64,000 nt of DNA. Origin: Rhodospira trueperi. Its GTDB lineage: Bacteria > Pseudomonadota > Alphaproteobacteria > Rhodospirillales > Rhodospirillaceae. The stretch spans positions 62,001 through 126,000 of the forward strand of contig NZ_FNAP01000013.1 in assembly GCF_900101965.1 (NCBI RefSeq), read 5' to 3'. The notes under the pieces are model-generated. The model did no database searches and was not told where the DNA came from. It saw only the letters and a list, made by a program, of their open reading frames with translations. The position numbers and the translations under genes were made by a program. Every line of letters begins with the position of its first letter. The stretch's first letter is position 1. Below are positions 24,356 to 33,713 of the stretch, piece after piece.

Positions 24356-25135
24356 TCAGCGCCAATCGCCGGCCACGGCCTGCCACAGCGTCAGGCCGGC
24401 GATGGCGGCCGTTTCGGCGCGCAACACCCGGGGACCCAGGCGCACACAGGTAACAAACGGCAGATGCCGCAGCACGTCAAGCTCCGGGCCGGCCAGTCCG
24501 CCCTCGGGACCGACCAGCAACGCGGCCGGCCCGCCGGCGTGAGAGGCGAACGCGGTGGCGGCGGGAATGGCCTCGCCGTGTTCCGCCAGCACGAAAAGGG
24601 TCCGGTCGGCCGGCCAGTCCTCGGCAAGACGTGCCAGGGGCAGGGGGTCGGTGACCGCCGGCACGTCCAAGCGCCGGCACTGCTCGGCGGCCTCGATGGC
24701 CAGCGCGCGCAGGCGGGCGGCATTGACACGGGCCGCCGTCGTCAGCCGGGTGGTGACCGGTTGAAGGCGGGAAACGCCCAGTTCAGTGGCCTTCTCGGCC
24801 AGTATGTCCACCGGCCCGCGTTTCAAGGGGGCGAACAGCAGCCACGGGCCGTTCTGCCCGCCGGTTGGCTGCGGTCGCAGCCGATCCCGGCAAACGGCCG
24901 TGGCGTGGGCCTTGGCGACGGAGTCCAGCGCGGCCCGCCATTCGCCGTCGCGGCCATTGAACAGGATCACGGCATCGCCCGGGGTGCGTCGCATAACGCT
25001 ACGCAGGTAGTGCGCCTGGGGCGCCGAAAGGGTAACGCGCCCGTCCTCGGACAGGTCGGCGTCGTCCACATAGAGCCGGGGGGCTCCGGCCGGCGGCGGC
25101 GCGGCGGCGGTCGTGACGGGGTCGTTGGTGGTCAT
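24356..25135 (-). CDS. rsmE: 16S rRNA (uracil-1498-N3)-methyltransferase RsmE
   Basis: SPOUT-fold methyltransferase that modifies U1498 of 16S rRNA. The 259-aa protein has the N-terminal PUA-like domain (QAHYLRSVMRRTPGDAVILF) and the C-terminal trefoil-knot motifs LLVGPEGGL and LGPRVLRAETAAI. The ATEL segment (AEKATELGVSRLQPV) is also diagnostic. Upstream of gshA, a pairing seen in other alphaproteobacteria. Confidence 0.95.
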   Translation of the reverse strand: MTTNDPVTTAAAPPPAGAPRLYVDDADLSEDGRVTLSAPQAHYLRSVMRRTPGDAVILFNGRDGEWRAALDSVAKAHATAVCRDRLRPQPTGGQNGPWLLFAPLKRGPVDILAEKATELGVSRLQPVTTRLTTAARVNAARLRALAIEAAEQCRRLDVPAVTDPLPLARLAEDWPADRTLFVLAEHGEAIPAATAFASHAGGPAALLVGPEGGLAGPELDVLRHLPFVTCVRLGPRVLRAETAAIAGLTLWQAVAGDWR

Positions 25136-25206
25136 CGCTGGGTCAGACGGGGCGGGTCGGGCGGGTCATTGAATCACGCAATGCGTTCTAATTATTTGAT
25201 GTTGAA

Positions 25207-25249
25207 GCAAATCGTCGTCGCGATCCGTTCCGGATCGCTCGGGATTTGC
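25207..25249. terminator. Nested two-tier stem-loop after the histidine-kinase-like gene
   Basis: The outer stem GCAAATC/GATTTGC (25207-25213, 25243-25249) encloses an inner stem GCGATCC/GGATCGC (25220-25226, 25232-25238) with a 5-nt loop. It begins one base after the stop codon of the gene at 25251. It could end that transcript or be an intergenic repeat element. Confidence 0.5.
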
Positions 25250-25250
25250 T

Positions 25251-26366
25251 CTAGGGGTTTGCGCCGGTGCCGTCCGGCAGGCTGCGCACGGCAAGCACGG
25301 CCTTGTTGGTCCCCGCGTCCGTCCGATCAAACGCCAGCATGGAGCCGGTGGCAAGGGCAATGCGCTGGGCGACGGACAACTGGAACAATCCGCTCTGGTT
25401 TTCCGACCGGTGCGCGTCGATGTTCAGCGGCTGTCCGGACAGCAGGCGAATGCGGATGGGATAGGGCAATTGCGGGCCAGCGTCCTCGATCATGAACAGG
25501 ACCATGTCGGACACGTCGGCGCGGATCTGGGCCGACAGAGTCACGGGCGTGCCACCGGCGCTGTTCGCCAGGGCAAAGCGTGTCAGGGCGGCGACGGCCT
25601 GCTTGATCAGGAATGGATCGAACCGGCCCCGCGGGTGGTCGGGTAGGGAACGTACCTCCAATGGGCTGCCATGGTTGGGGTACAGCGCGATCATCAGGCT
25701 GGCCACCTCGACCAGAACGTCCTGCACTTCAACAAGTCTCGGGCGCGGGGTCAGGTCGGTCAGGGTGTCGCCCATTGCGGCAAGGCTCTGGTCCAGAATG
25801 TGGCTCAGTTCGCGCCCGGCGGTCTCGATGTGCTGGAAATACTGTGTCACGGGATCGTCGGGCAGGCGCGGCCGTACGCGAGCCGCCGCCAACTCGCTGA
25901 AGCCCAGGATGGCGTTCAAGGGGGTGCGGACCTCGTGCGACAGGCTGGCGATGACGCCGGCGCTCATGTTCGGGACCGGAGCGCCGTCCAGCATCGATTC
26001 AAGCGACTCCTGATCCCGGACAAGCACGTCGACGCAGAACAGGCGTGGCCTACCCGACTCGTCCGGCAGCGAGAGGTGATTGGAATGAACCTCGATCCGG
26101 TGGCCGTCGCGATGCTTCAGGCGGATTTCGCCGCCGCGCGGCGGGGGACCTCCGCCAAGCCAAGCGTTGATCTCCCGGATCACCGCGTCGCGAAGCTGGT
26201 CCGGGATGATCAGATCCTCTAGGCGCTGTCCAAGGGCCTCGGCGCGGGAATAGCCGTACAGCGCCTCGCTGGCGTCGTTCCAGTAGAAGACGCGCCGTTC
26301 GGCGTCGTATCCCTGGATGGCGATGCTCTCGAGAGCGTCGAGAAGGGTTATCGGTTCATCCGTCAT
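25251..26366 (-). CDS. PAS-containing histidine-kinase-like protein with degenerate ATPase
   Basis: 371 aa from ATG 26366. An N-terminal PAS domain (about 5-118: GYDAERRVFYWNDASEALYGYS) is followed by a canonical phosphoacceptor H-box, SLSHEVRTPLNAILGFSELA, with H144. The C-terminal ATPase-like half has no recognisable N-box asparagines (IKQAVAALTRFALANS at that place) and weak G-boxes (EDAGPQL; QSGLFQLSVAQRI). It may not autophosphorylate and could act as a phosphotransfer or adaptor protein. No membrane segment, and no response regulator nearby. Confidence 0.8.
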   Translation of the reverse strand: MTDEPITLLDALESIAIQGYDAERRVFYWNDASEALYGYSRAEALGQRLEDLIIPDQLRDAVIREINAWLGGGPPPRGGEIRLKHRDGHRIEVHSNHLSLPDESGRPRLFCVDVLVRDQESLESMLDGAPVPNMSAGVIASLSHEVRTPLNAILGFSELAAARVRPRLPDDPVTQYFQHIETAGRELSHILDQSLAAMGDTLTDLTPRPRLVEVQDVLVEVASLMIALYPNHGSPLEVRSLPDHPRGRFDPFLIKQAVAALTRFALANSAGGTPVTLSAQIRADVSDMVLFMIEDAGPQLPYPIRIRLLSGQPLNIDAHRSENQSGLFQLSVAQRIALATGSMLAFDRTDAGTNKAVLAVRSLPDGTGANP

Positions 26367-26668
26367 GGCTTGGCGTCGGCACTGGAAGGTGTGGGGCGTG
26401 GAGTGGCGGAAAGGTTTTTGAGGGGAGCTGTAGGTCCACACTCCCGTGTCCAATCGTCTCGCGTTTGGCTCTGGTGCGCAACGACCTTGTCCGCAGCGTG
26501 GAATCTCCCAGAAAGTCAGCGAAACACTATGGATCCTCGTGACCTTTGCGGTGGTGGTGCGAGGGGGCGATGCGCTCACGTCTTCGGTCAAAGGGCGCCG
26601 GTTGGTTGACGCGGGCGGCTGGGGGGCACAAGCTGTGATCCGGCCAGCGTCGGCCGGGTCGCGAACGG

Positions 26669-29512
26669 ATGTCCGCCATGTCCTTGCCCCGTCCTCCGCG
26701 TCCGCGCGCGATCATTGATCGGCGGGCGTTGACGGTACAGCTTGAACACCTGACCGACCTCGTCAGCGAGGGGCGGCCGGAAGGGGTGCGCGCGGCCCGC
26801 GCCGACATACTGGCCGCGGCGAAGGACGCGCTGTCCCGGGGGCGCGAGGAAATTCGCCGCCGCTTCGAGGGTGAGGGCGGCAGCGGGGCCGCGTTGTGTG
26901 CCGGCAACACCTATCTGATGGACCAGATCGTGCGGGTGTTGCATGACGTGACGGTCACGCACCTGTTTCCGAAGCAGAGCCGGACCACCGGTGAGAAGCT
27001 CTGCATCATGGCCGTTGGCGGCTATGGGCGCGGCGAGATGCTGCCGTTTTCGGACATCGACCTGCTGTTTCTGCTGCCCTACCGCGCCACGCCGTACACC
27101 GAGCAGGTCGTCGAGAGCATTCTGTACGTTATGTGGGACCTGGGGCTGAAGGTGGGGCACTCGACGCGGTCGGTGGACGAATGCCTGCGCCAGGCCCGCG
27201 CCGACCTGACGATCCGCACCGCCATGCTGGAGGCGCGCTATATCTGGGGCGAAAGGGCGTTGGCCCAGGAGTTGACCCACAAGCTCTATGCCAAGGTCGT
27301 GGCCGGAACGGGGCCGGAGTTTCTTGAGGCCAAGATGGCCGAGCGCGACAAGCGTCACGAGAAGATGGGGGACTCCCGCTACGTGCTGGAACCCAACATC
27401 AAGGAGGGCAAGGGCGGGCTGCGCGATCTGCACACGCTGTTCTGGATCGCGCGCTATCTGTACCGGGTCTCCGACATGGACGAACTTGTCGAAACCGGCG
27501 TGCTGACCGCCAGCGCCGCGGCCAAGTTCTCCCGGGCGCGGGCCTTTCTGTGGACGGTGCGGGCGCATCTGCACTACATCAGCGGGCGCGCCGAGGAACG
27601 TGTGACCTTCGACGTACAGCCGCGCATCGCCGAGCGCATGGGCTATCGGGACCGGCCCGCCGCGCGCGGGGTCGAGCGCTTCATGAAGCACTATTTCCTG
27701 GTCGCCCGCGATGTCGGCAACCTGACCCGGATCTTCCTGTCGGTGCTGGAGGCGCAACAGAAGCGCCGGCCCATGCTGTCCGTGCCTGGGTTCGTGATGC
27801 GCCGACGGAATCTAAACGGGTTCGTGCTCGACGGTGACCGGCTGGCGGTACCTCGCCCCAGGACGTTCGCGGACGATCCGCCCGCCCTGCTGCGTCTCTT
27901 TCTGGTCGCCCACGACCACGGTTTGAGCATCCACCCCGATACGCTGCGCCTGGTGACCGAGAACCTGTCGCGCCTGAAGGGGCTGCGGGACGATCCCGAC
28001 GCCAACGCCGTGTTCATGGACCTGCTGACCCACCGCAAGGAGCCGGACACCATCCTGCGCCAGATGAGCGAGGCCGGCGTGTTCGGCCGCTTCATGCCCG
28101 ATTTCGAGCGTGTTACGGCGCAGATGCAGTACGACATGTACCACGTCTATACCACGGACGAGCACACCATCCGGGCCATCGGTGTCCTGAGCCGGATCGA
28201 GAGCGGCGCCTTGGCCGAGCGCCTGCCTGTGGCGACCAAGGTGGTCCATAAGGCCCATTCGCGCCGGGCGCTTTATGTGTCGGTTCTGCTGCACGACATC
28301 GCCAAGGGGCGGGGCGGCGATCATTCGGTGCTGGGCGCCGAGGTGGCGCGGGAGGTGTGTCCGCGTCTGGGGCTGTCCGACGAGGAAACCGATACCGTCG
28401 CTTGGTTGGTGCTGCGTCACCTGGACATGAGCCGGGTGGCCTTCCGCCGCGATGTGGACGACCGCAAGACCATCGAGGACTTCGCCGCCCTGGTGCAGTC
28501 GCCGGAGCGGCTCATGCTGCTGTTGGTGCTGACCTGTGCCGATATCATGGCTGTGGGTCCGGGAATCTGGAACAATTGGAAAGCAGCTCTGCTGCGGGAG
28601 CTGTATTACCGGACCGAGGAGTTTCTGATCGGCAATCCGTCAACGGTCTCTCAGGATCGTCGCGTCGAGCGGGCCAAGCAGGCCCTGCGGGAGGCCTTGA
28701 GCGACCTACCTCCGGATTGGGTCGAGGAGCATCTGTCGCGGGGCTATCCGGGCTACTGGTTGAGCTGTGATACCACCATGCAGGAGCGCCACGCCCGGAT
28801 GATCCATGGCGCCGAAGGCTCGGCCGCGGGCGCGGGCCCGGGCGTGACGGTCGATACGCGGGTGGACGCGGGACGGGGGGTGACGGAGGTGGTCGTTCAT
28901 ACTCCCGATCATGCCGGCCTGTTCAGCGAGATCGCTGGCGGGATCGCGCTGGCGGGCGGTTCCATCGTTGATGCCAAGATCTTCACCCTGACCGACAGCA
29001 TGGTCCTGGATACCTTTACGGTTCAGTCGGCGGAGGGCGACGCGCTGGACCAACCCCACCGTCTGGATCGGTTGCGGGAGACCGTCGTCAAGGCCGTGGG
29101 CGGAACCCTGGATCTGCGTGGCGAACTGGCCCGCAAGTCCCGCAAGCTACCGGCGCGGGCCAAGGCGTTTTCCGTGCCGCCCCGTGTCATCATTCACGAG
29201 GAGGCCTCCAAGACCCATACCGTGATCGAGGTCAACGGTCGTGACCGGCCCGGGTTCCTGTATGCCGTCACGTCGGCGCTGACACATCTGAACGTTCAGA
29301 TCGCCAGCGCCCGCGTCAATACCTACGGGGAGCGTGTGGTCGACGTGTTCTATCTCAAGGATTTGTGTGGGATGAAGATCGATCATCCGGGCAGGCTGCG
29401 GGAGATTCGGCGTGTGCTGACACAGGCGGTGGCGTTGCAGGCGCTGGAAAGTGAACACGGCTCGGCGGTGGCGCGGGATGCCGAACGCAAGGCGACCCGG
29501 GCGGCGGAGTAG
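26669..29512 (+). CDS. glnD: Bifunctional uridylyltransferase/uridylyl-removing enzyme GlnD
   Basis: Nitrogen sensor that uridylylates and deuridylylates PII proteins in response to glutamine. At 947 aa it is the usual alphaproteobacterial length. Domains in order: nucleotidyltransferase with GGYGRGE (117-123) and the Asp pair in FSDIDLLF (D129, D131); the GlnD linker with LEPNIKEGKGGLRDLHTLFW; an HD domain with LLHDIAKGRGGDHS; and two C-terminal ACT domains (TPDHAGLFSEIAGGIALAGG and GRDRPGFLYAVTSALTHLNV). Start ATG 26669, with ATG 26678 possible. Confidence 0.97.
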   Translation: MSAMSLPRPPRPRAIIDRRALTVQLEHLTDLVSEGRPEGVRAARADILAAAKDALSRGREEIRRRFEGEGGSGAALCAGNTYLMDQIVRVLHDVTVTHLFPKQSRTTGEKLCIMAVGGYGRGEMLPFSDIDLLFLLPYRATPYTEQVVESILYVMWDLGLKVGHSTRSVDECLRQARADLTIRTAMLEARYIWGERALAQELTHKLYAKVVAGTGPEFLEAKMAERDKRHEKMGDSRYVLEPNIKEGKGGLRDLHTLFWIARYLYRVSDMDELVETGVLTASAAAKFSRARAFLWTVRAHLHYISGRAEERVTFDVQPRIAERMGYRDRPAARGVERFMKHYFLVARDVGNLTRIFLSVLEAQQKRRPMLSVPGFVMRRRNLNGFVLDGDRLAVPRPRTFADDPPALLRLFLVAHDHGLSIHPDTLRLVTENLSRLKGLRDDPDANAVFMDLLTHRKEPDTILRQMSEAGVFGRFMPDFERVTAQMQYDMYHVYTTDEHTIRAIGVLSRIESGALAERLPVATKVVHKAHSRRALYVSVLLHDIAKGRGGDHSVLGAEVAREVCPRLGLSDEETDTVAWLVLRHLDMSRVAFRRDVDDRKTIEDFAALVQSPERLMLLLVLTCADIMAVGPGIWNNWKAALLRELYYRTEEFLIGNPSTVSQDRRVERAKQALREALSDLPPDWVEEHLSRGYPGYWLSCDTTMQERHARMIHGAEGSAAGAGPGVTVDTRVDAGRGVTEVVVHTPDHAGLFSEIAGGIALAGGSIVDAKIFTLTDSMVLDTFTVQSAEGDALDQPHRLDRLRETVVKAVGGTLDLRGELARKSRKLPARAKAFSVPPRVIIHEEASKTHTVIEVNGRDRPGFLYAVTSALTHLNVQIASARVNTYGERVVDVFYLKDLCGMKIDHPGRLREIRRVLTQAVALQALESEHGSAVARDAERKATRAAE

Positions 29513-29576
29513 GGGTGACCCCAACCAGCTTCGTCGTATGGACGATCAGGGATGAAACCATCGGAGATGGATTGCG

Positions 29577-30716
29577 GTGCAAGAACAAATTCAGGACAAT
29601 GAAGATCTTGCGGAAATTATTATAAAGACAAATGCAAGCATTATTGTTCCGACCTATAAAGAGGTTGAAAACATTCCCCTGATGATCGAGCGGATCGACT
29701 GGTTGAGGCAAAGCCTGGGTGTCGATCTTGAGTTGATATTCATGGACGACGACAGCCGGGACGGAAGCGTTGAGGCGGTTGAGCGGGCAGGGTACGACTG
29801 GGTTCGGATCATCGTCCGCACCGAAAACCGGGGGCTGAGCCCGTCGGTCATTGAGGGATTTCGTGCTGCCCGGCATCCGATCCTGGTGTGCATGGATTGC
29901 GACCTCAGTCATCCCCCGGAAGCGATCCCACAGATGATTCTGGCCTTGGGATCGGGACAGCAGTTTGTGATCGGATCGCGCTATGTGCCGGGGGGCTCCA
30001 CGGACGATGATTGGGGGCTGTTCCGGTGGCTGAACAGCACCGTCGCCACACTGCTCGCGCGGCCCCTGACCGCGGTGCGCGATCCCATGTCAGGCTTTTT
30101 CGCGTTGCGGAAGGCGGATTTCGACCGGGCGAAAGACCTGAACCCCGTCGGTTACAAGATCGGACTTGAACTCATCGTCAAGTGCGGGTTCGAGAACGTC
30201 GCGGAGGTTCCAATTCACTTCGCCGACCGGCTTCACGGTGAGAGCAAATTGAGCTTGAAGGAGCAACTGAAGTACATCAGGCATTTGCGTCGTCTTTACA
30301 TTCATCAGTTCGGGAATGCGATGCACTTCCTTCAGTTCATGGTCGTGGGGGCCTCCGGTGTTGTTGTCAACCTGACTGTGTTGACGATTCTGTTGATGCT
30401 GGGGGTTGCCGATTCGGGTGCGCTTGCGGGGGGCATTCTGGTCAGTCTGGTGTCCAACTTCCTGCTCAATCGGCGGTTCACGTTCAGTTATGCCCGAGAC
30501 AACGCGATCCTGCCCCAGTTCCTTGGATTTCTCGGCGCATCGGCCGTGGGCATGGTGGTGAACTACGCCGTTGCGCTGTATCTGCGGACCAGCGTGTTGC
30601 CCGAGACGCCGACGGCCATTTATGTCGCGGCGCTGACGGGCATCGTGTGCGGGATGATTTTCAACTTCCTGGGCAACCGCTACATCGTGTTCAGGAAGCG
30701 GTATGTCGAGAAGTGA
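29577..30716 (+). CDS. Family 2 glycosyltransferase fused to GtrA-like membrane domain
   Basis: 379 aa from GTG 29577. The N-terminal half is a DPM1/GtrB-like GT2 domain (SIIVPTYKEVENIPLMI, FMDDDSRDGS, CMDCDLSHPPEAIP, GSRYVPGG) that would charge a polyprenyl phosphate with a sugar. The C-terminal half is a GtrA-type four-helix domain (FLQFMVVGASGVVVNLTVL to IFNFLGNRYIVFRKR), which is thought to flip the lipid-linked sugar. Domain fusion puts synthesis and flipping in one chain. Downstream gene converges, 12 bp away. Confidence 0.9.
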   Translation: MQEQIQDNEDLAEIIIKTNASIIVPTYKEVENIPLMIERIDWLRQSLGVDLELIFMDDDSRDGSVEAVERAGYDWVRIIVRTENRGLSPSVIEGFRAARHPILVCMDCDLSHPPEAIPQMILALGSGQQFVIGSRYVPGGSTDDDWGLFRWLNSTVATLLARPLTAVRDPMSGFFALRKADFDRAKDLNPVGYKIGLELIVKCGFENVAEVPIHFADRLHGESKLSLKEQLKYIRHLRRLYIHQFGNAMHFLQFMVVGASGVVVNLTVLTILLMLGVADSGALAGGILVSLVSNFLLNRRFTFSYARDNAILPQFLGFLGASAVGMVVNYAVALYLRTSVLPETPTAIYVAALTGIVCGMIFNFLGNRYIVFRKRYVEK

Positions 30717-30728
30717 TACCGCCCGATT

Positions 30729-31652
30729 TTACACCAGCAGAGACAACGGATCCTCAATGATCGCCTTGAACGCCGCCATGTATTCGGCACCCACGGCGCC
30801 GTCGACCGAGCGGTGATCGACCGACAGCGTGCAGCTTATCATGGTGGCCACGGTCAGGGCGCCGTCGCGGACCACGGGGCGCTGCTCGCCCTGACCGACG
30901 GCCAGGATGCAGCTTTGCGGCGGGTTGATGATGGCCGAGAACTCCCGGATGCCATACATGCCCAGGTTGGAGATGGAAAACCCGCCGCCCTGGTATTCGT
31001 CCGGCTTCAGCTTGCCGTCGCGGGCGCGTGCCGCCAGATCCTTCATTTCATTGGAGAGGGCCGCCAGCCCCTTCTGATCGGCATTGCGGATGATGGGCGT
31101 GATCAGCCCCCGGTCGGTGGCCACGGCCACCGAGATGTCCACCGTCTCCAGCCGCAGGATGGCGTCGTCGGTCCACACCGCGTTGGCCGCCGGTACCCGG
31201 CGCAGGGCGACGGCGGCGGCCTTGATGATGAGGTCGTTGACCGACAGCCGGTATGCGCCGTCCTTGGCCCGCTCGTTGAGGTGCTTGCGCAGATCCAGCA
31301 GGGCGTCGAGCGCGCAATCGATGGTCAGATAGAAATGAGGGACGGTCTGTTTGGACTCGACCAGCCGGCGGCCGATGGCCTTGCGCATCTGGGAGTTCGG
31401 GATTTCCTCGTAGGTTTGCCACGGCTGAAGCGACGGCGATGAAGGCGCGGTGGCGGGAGAGGGCACGGTATGGTCGGCCGGTGTGGCGGCGGGGGCCGGC
31501 CCTTCCGCCTTTGCCCGTTCGACGTCCGCCTTGACGATGCGCCCGCGCGGCCCGGATCCGGTGAGGGCGCCAAGATCAAGACCGGCGTCGGCGGCCAGTC
31601 GGCGGGCCAGGGGACTGGCGAAGAGGCGGGTCCCCGCAGGGGTGGTGTCCAT
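30729..31652 (-). CDS. 2-oxo acid dehydrogenase E2-type acyltransferase lacking a lipoyl domain
   Basis: 307 aa from ATG 31652 (GGAG about 9 nt upstream). It has a peripheral-subunit-binding domain (FASPLARRLAADAGLDLGAL, about 10-43), an Ala/Pro linker, and the complete catalytic domain ending in SVDHRSVDGAVGAEY with the active-site histidine. The C-terminus (IIEDPLSLLV) is like pyruvate dehydrogenase E2. No lipoyl domain or lysine motif (DKA) lies upstream in any frame on this strand, and no E1/E3 gene adjoins. It may use lipoyl groups carried by another protein. Confidence 0.85.
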   Translation of the reverse strand: MDTTPAGTRLFASPLARRLAADAGLDLGALTGSGPRGRIVKADVERAKAEGPAPAATPADHTVPSPATAPSSPSLQPWQTYEEIPNSQMRKAIGRRLVESKQTVPHFYLTIDCALDALLDLRKHLNERAKDGAYRLSVNDLIIKAAAVALRRVPAANAVWTDDAILRLETVDISVAVATDRGLITPIIRNADQKGLAALSNEMKDLAARARDGKLKPDEYQGGGFSISNLGMYGIREFSAIINPPQSCILAVGQGEQRPVVRDGALTVATMISCTLSVDHRSVDGAVGAEYMAAFKAIIEDPLSLLV

Positions 31653-31939
31653 GGCAAAGGTCTCCGTCAACCCCAAACGATTGCGCGCATCGCGGCGCGG
31701 GTTCCGGGCGCTGATCCGCCACCAGGGCCGGTGCCGGCCGAGCCGGCGCGCACTCCCGACGTATGGTTGGCCCCACCTTTTTCAAGTGGGGCCCGGAACG
31801 TGGCGTCCTTGGCGCATGCTAGCGAACACAGCCGCCGGGGCAACGGCAAACACCGTTGGGGGCGGGAAAGTCTTGTGGCCCGGGCCTGTCGATCCGGCTA
31901 GGGTGGCCGCGCCATTTGCCTGTTCCGGACCTGACTTCC

Positions 31940-32872
31940 ATGCCCAGCGTCACGCCGCCCTCTCCCCGAGTCACCATCGTCACCGGAGCTGACGACGGCT
32001 ATGCGCCGCTGGCTGAGGACTTGATCGCGTCGGTCCGCGCGCATCGGGCACTGGATGGGATCGACCTGTCGCTGATCTCGACCGGGATGAGCCCGCCGGT
32101 CTTGGAGCGTCTGCGTCCCCGGGTCGAAAATTTGGCCGACGGCGCCTGGAACATCGGCGCTGCCGGCCGCCGCGCCGGTGACCGCGACTGGCTCATGGCG
32201 CGGGTCAACAAGCTGTTCACGCGGGACTACTTCCCCGGCTACGACGTCTATATCTGGATCGACGCGGACGCCTGGGTGTGCGATCCGGCGGCCATCGATT
32301 GGCTGCTGGCCGGCGTGCGTCGCGCCCGACTGGCCGTGGGATATGACGACACCCCGACGGGACCGATCCCGGTTGATATTCGGAGCCATGTCGGGGGGCT
32401 CGCCCTGGCCCGGACCTACTGCATGAAGCATGCCCGGCGCGCTCGCCTGGGCGCTGATGTGGTCCGGAAACTGGCCCGGGTCCGGCCGTTCAACAACGGG
32501 GTTTTCGCGCTGGCGGGTGACGCGCCGCACTGGCCGGCGATCCAGGGGTACATGACGCGCATGGTCCGGCATGGGCGCATCTTCGGGTCCAATCAGATGG
32601 CCATCGTCATGGCCGTTCACCTGGATGGCCTGCCCGTCGCCATGATGCCGCACGCCTGCAACTACCTGGATGTTCCGCGTGTCTGCGCGGAGACGGGTGC
32701 TTTTGTTGAGGCGGAAATCCCGCACCGCCCGGTTGGCATTCTCCACCTTGCGTCGCGCGATGCCATGCGCGCCGATCCGACACTTGAAATGGACCTGCTG
32801 GACACGATGGATCGGCCGGTGCGTCGCTCGTTGCGCTACCGGCCCGAGTATCTGGCGCGGGCGTCCGGGTAG
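31940..32872 (+). CDS. Putative glycosyltransferase (DxD motif)
   Basis: 310 aa from ATG 31940. The N-terminal strand-loop (RVTIVTGADDGYAPLAEDLI) and the DxD-like motif in YIWIDADAWV (about residue 106) suggest a GT-A fold nucleotide-sugar transferase of the GT8-like type. Later segments NNGVFALAGDAPHW and GSNQMAIVMAVHLDG also look like acceptor-site parts of such enzymes. It lies next to the T6SS cluster but faces away from it (its 3' end meets pppA). The assignment is by motif only. Confidence 0.65.
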   Translation: MPSVTPPSPRVTIVTGADDGYAPLAEDLIASVRAHRALDGIDLSLISTGMSPPVLERLRPRVENLADGAWNIGAAGRRAGDRDWLMARVNKLFTRDYFPGYDVYIWIDADAWVCDPAAIDWLLAGVRRARLAVGYDDTPTGPIPVDIRSHVGGLALARTYCMKHARRARLGADVVRKLARVRPFNNGVFALAGDAPHWPAIQGYMTRMVRHGRIFGSNQMAIVMAVHLDGLPVAMMPHACNYLDVPRVCAETGAFVEAEIPHRPVGILHLASRDAMRADPTLEMDLLDTMDRPVRRSLRYRPEYLARASG

Positions 32873-32897
32873 GGGGGGGCGCCTCGACCGGTGACGG

Positions 32898-33713
32898 TCA
32901 GCGCTTGACGGTGCGGTCGAAGAAAACGTCGTCGTCCAGCGCGTCGTTGGTGGGCGGTGGTGCGACGTGTCGGCCGGCTCCATCGTCTCCGTACGGTGCC
33001 ACGGCAATGACCGTGACGTTGTCCCGGCCGCCGGCCCGCAGCGCCTCGGCGATCAGATCGTCCACCGCCGCCACGCCCTGGTCCCGCAGAAGCCGGGCGA
33101 TCTCGGTCTCCGGCACCATGCGGGTCAGCCCGTCCGAGCACAGCAACAGCAGGTCGCCTTTTCGCAGCGGTCCGTGCACCGTGGACGGGGCCAGATCCAC
33201 GGGCGCGCCCAGGGCCTGGGTCACCACGTTGGACAGGGGGTGGGATTCCGCCTCGTGTTCCTGCAGCGAGCCATTGTCGATCATGTCCTGGACGACGCTA
33301 TGATCGTGCGTGACGCGGCCGAGCTCGCCGTCCCGGAACAGATAACAGCGGGAGTCTCCCACCCACACACAGGCATAATGGTCATCGTGGATCAGCAGCA
33401 CCACGACCGTCGTGCCCATGGTCTGATCGTCGCCCGCCTCGCGGGCTTCCCAGAGCAGCGCGTCATGAACATCCAGCAGGGTCGCCCGTACGGTCTGCAA
33501 CAGGTCGAGTCCGGATGTGGGCGCGGGCATGGCGGCCAGCGCCTCGCGCACCATGTTGCTGGCCACGTCGCCGCGGCTGTGTCCGCCCATGCCGTCGGCG
33601 ACCGCCCACAGACCGATGTCGGGGCGCTCCAGGAAGGCATCCTCGTTCACGCGTCGAACCCGCCCCGTATCAGAGGACGCGATGGACCGGACGCGATATC
33701 CGTCAGCACTCAT
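32898..33713 (-). CDS. pppA: PP2C-type Ser/Thr phosphatase PppA of the T6SS cluster
   Basis: Metal-dependent protein phosphatase of 271 aa, with the motifs VNEDAFL, ADGMGGHSRGDVAS, VWVGDSRCYLF, LCSDGLTRM and GGRDNVTVIAVA, all metal-binding aspartates present. In threonine-phosphorylation-controlled T6SSs PppA reverses the kinase PpkA, keeping secretion off. ATG 33713 overlaps the upstream methyltransferase stop as ATGA. It is the last gene of the leftward T6SS arm. No ppkA gene is present in the cluster. Confidence 0.9.
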   Translation of the reverse strand: MSADGYRVRSIASSDTGRVRRVNEDAFLERPDIGLWAVADGMGGHSRGDVASNMVREALAAMPAPTSGLDLLQTVRATLLDVHDALLWEAREAGDDQTMGTTVVVLLIHDDHYACVWVGDSRCYLFRDGELGRVTHDHSVVQDMIDNGSLQEHEAESHPLSNVVTQALGAPVDLAPSTVHGPLRKGDLLLLCSDGLTRMVPETEIARLLRDQGVAAVDDLIAEALRAGGRDNVTVIAVAPYGDDGAGRHVAPPPTNDALDDDVFFDRTVKR

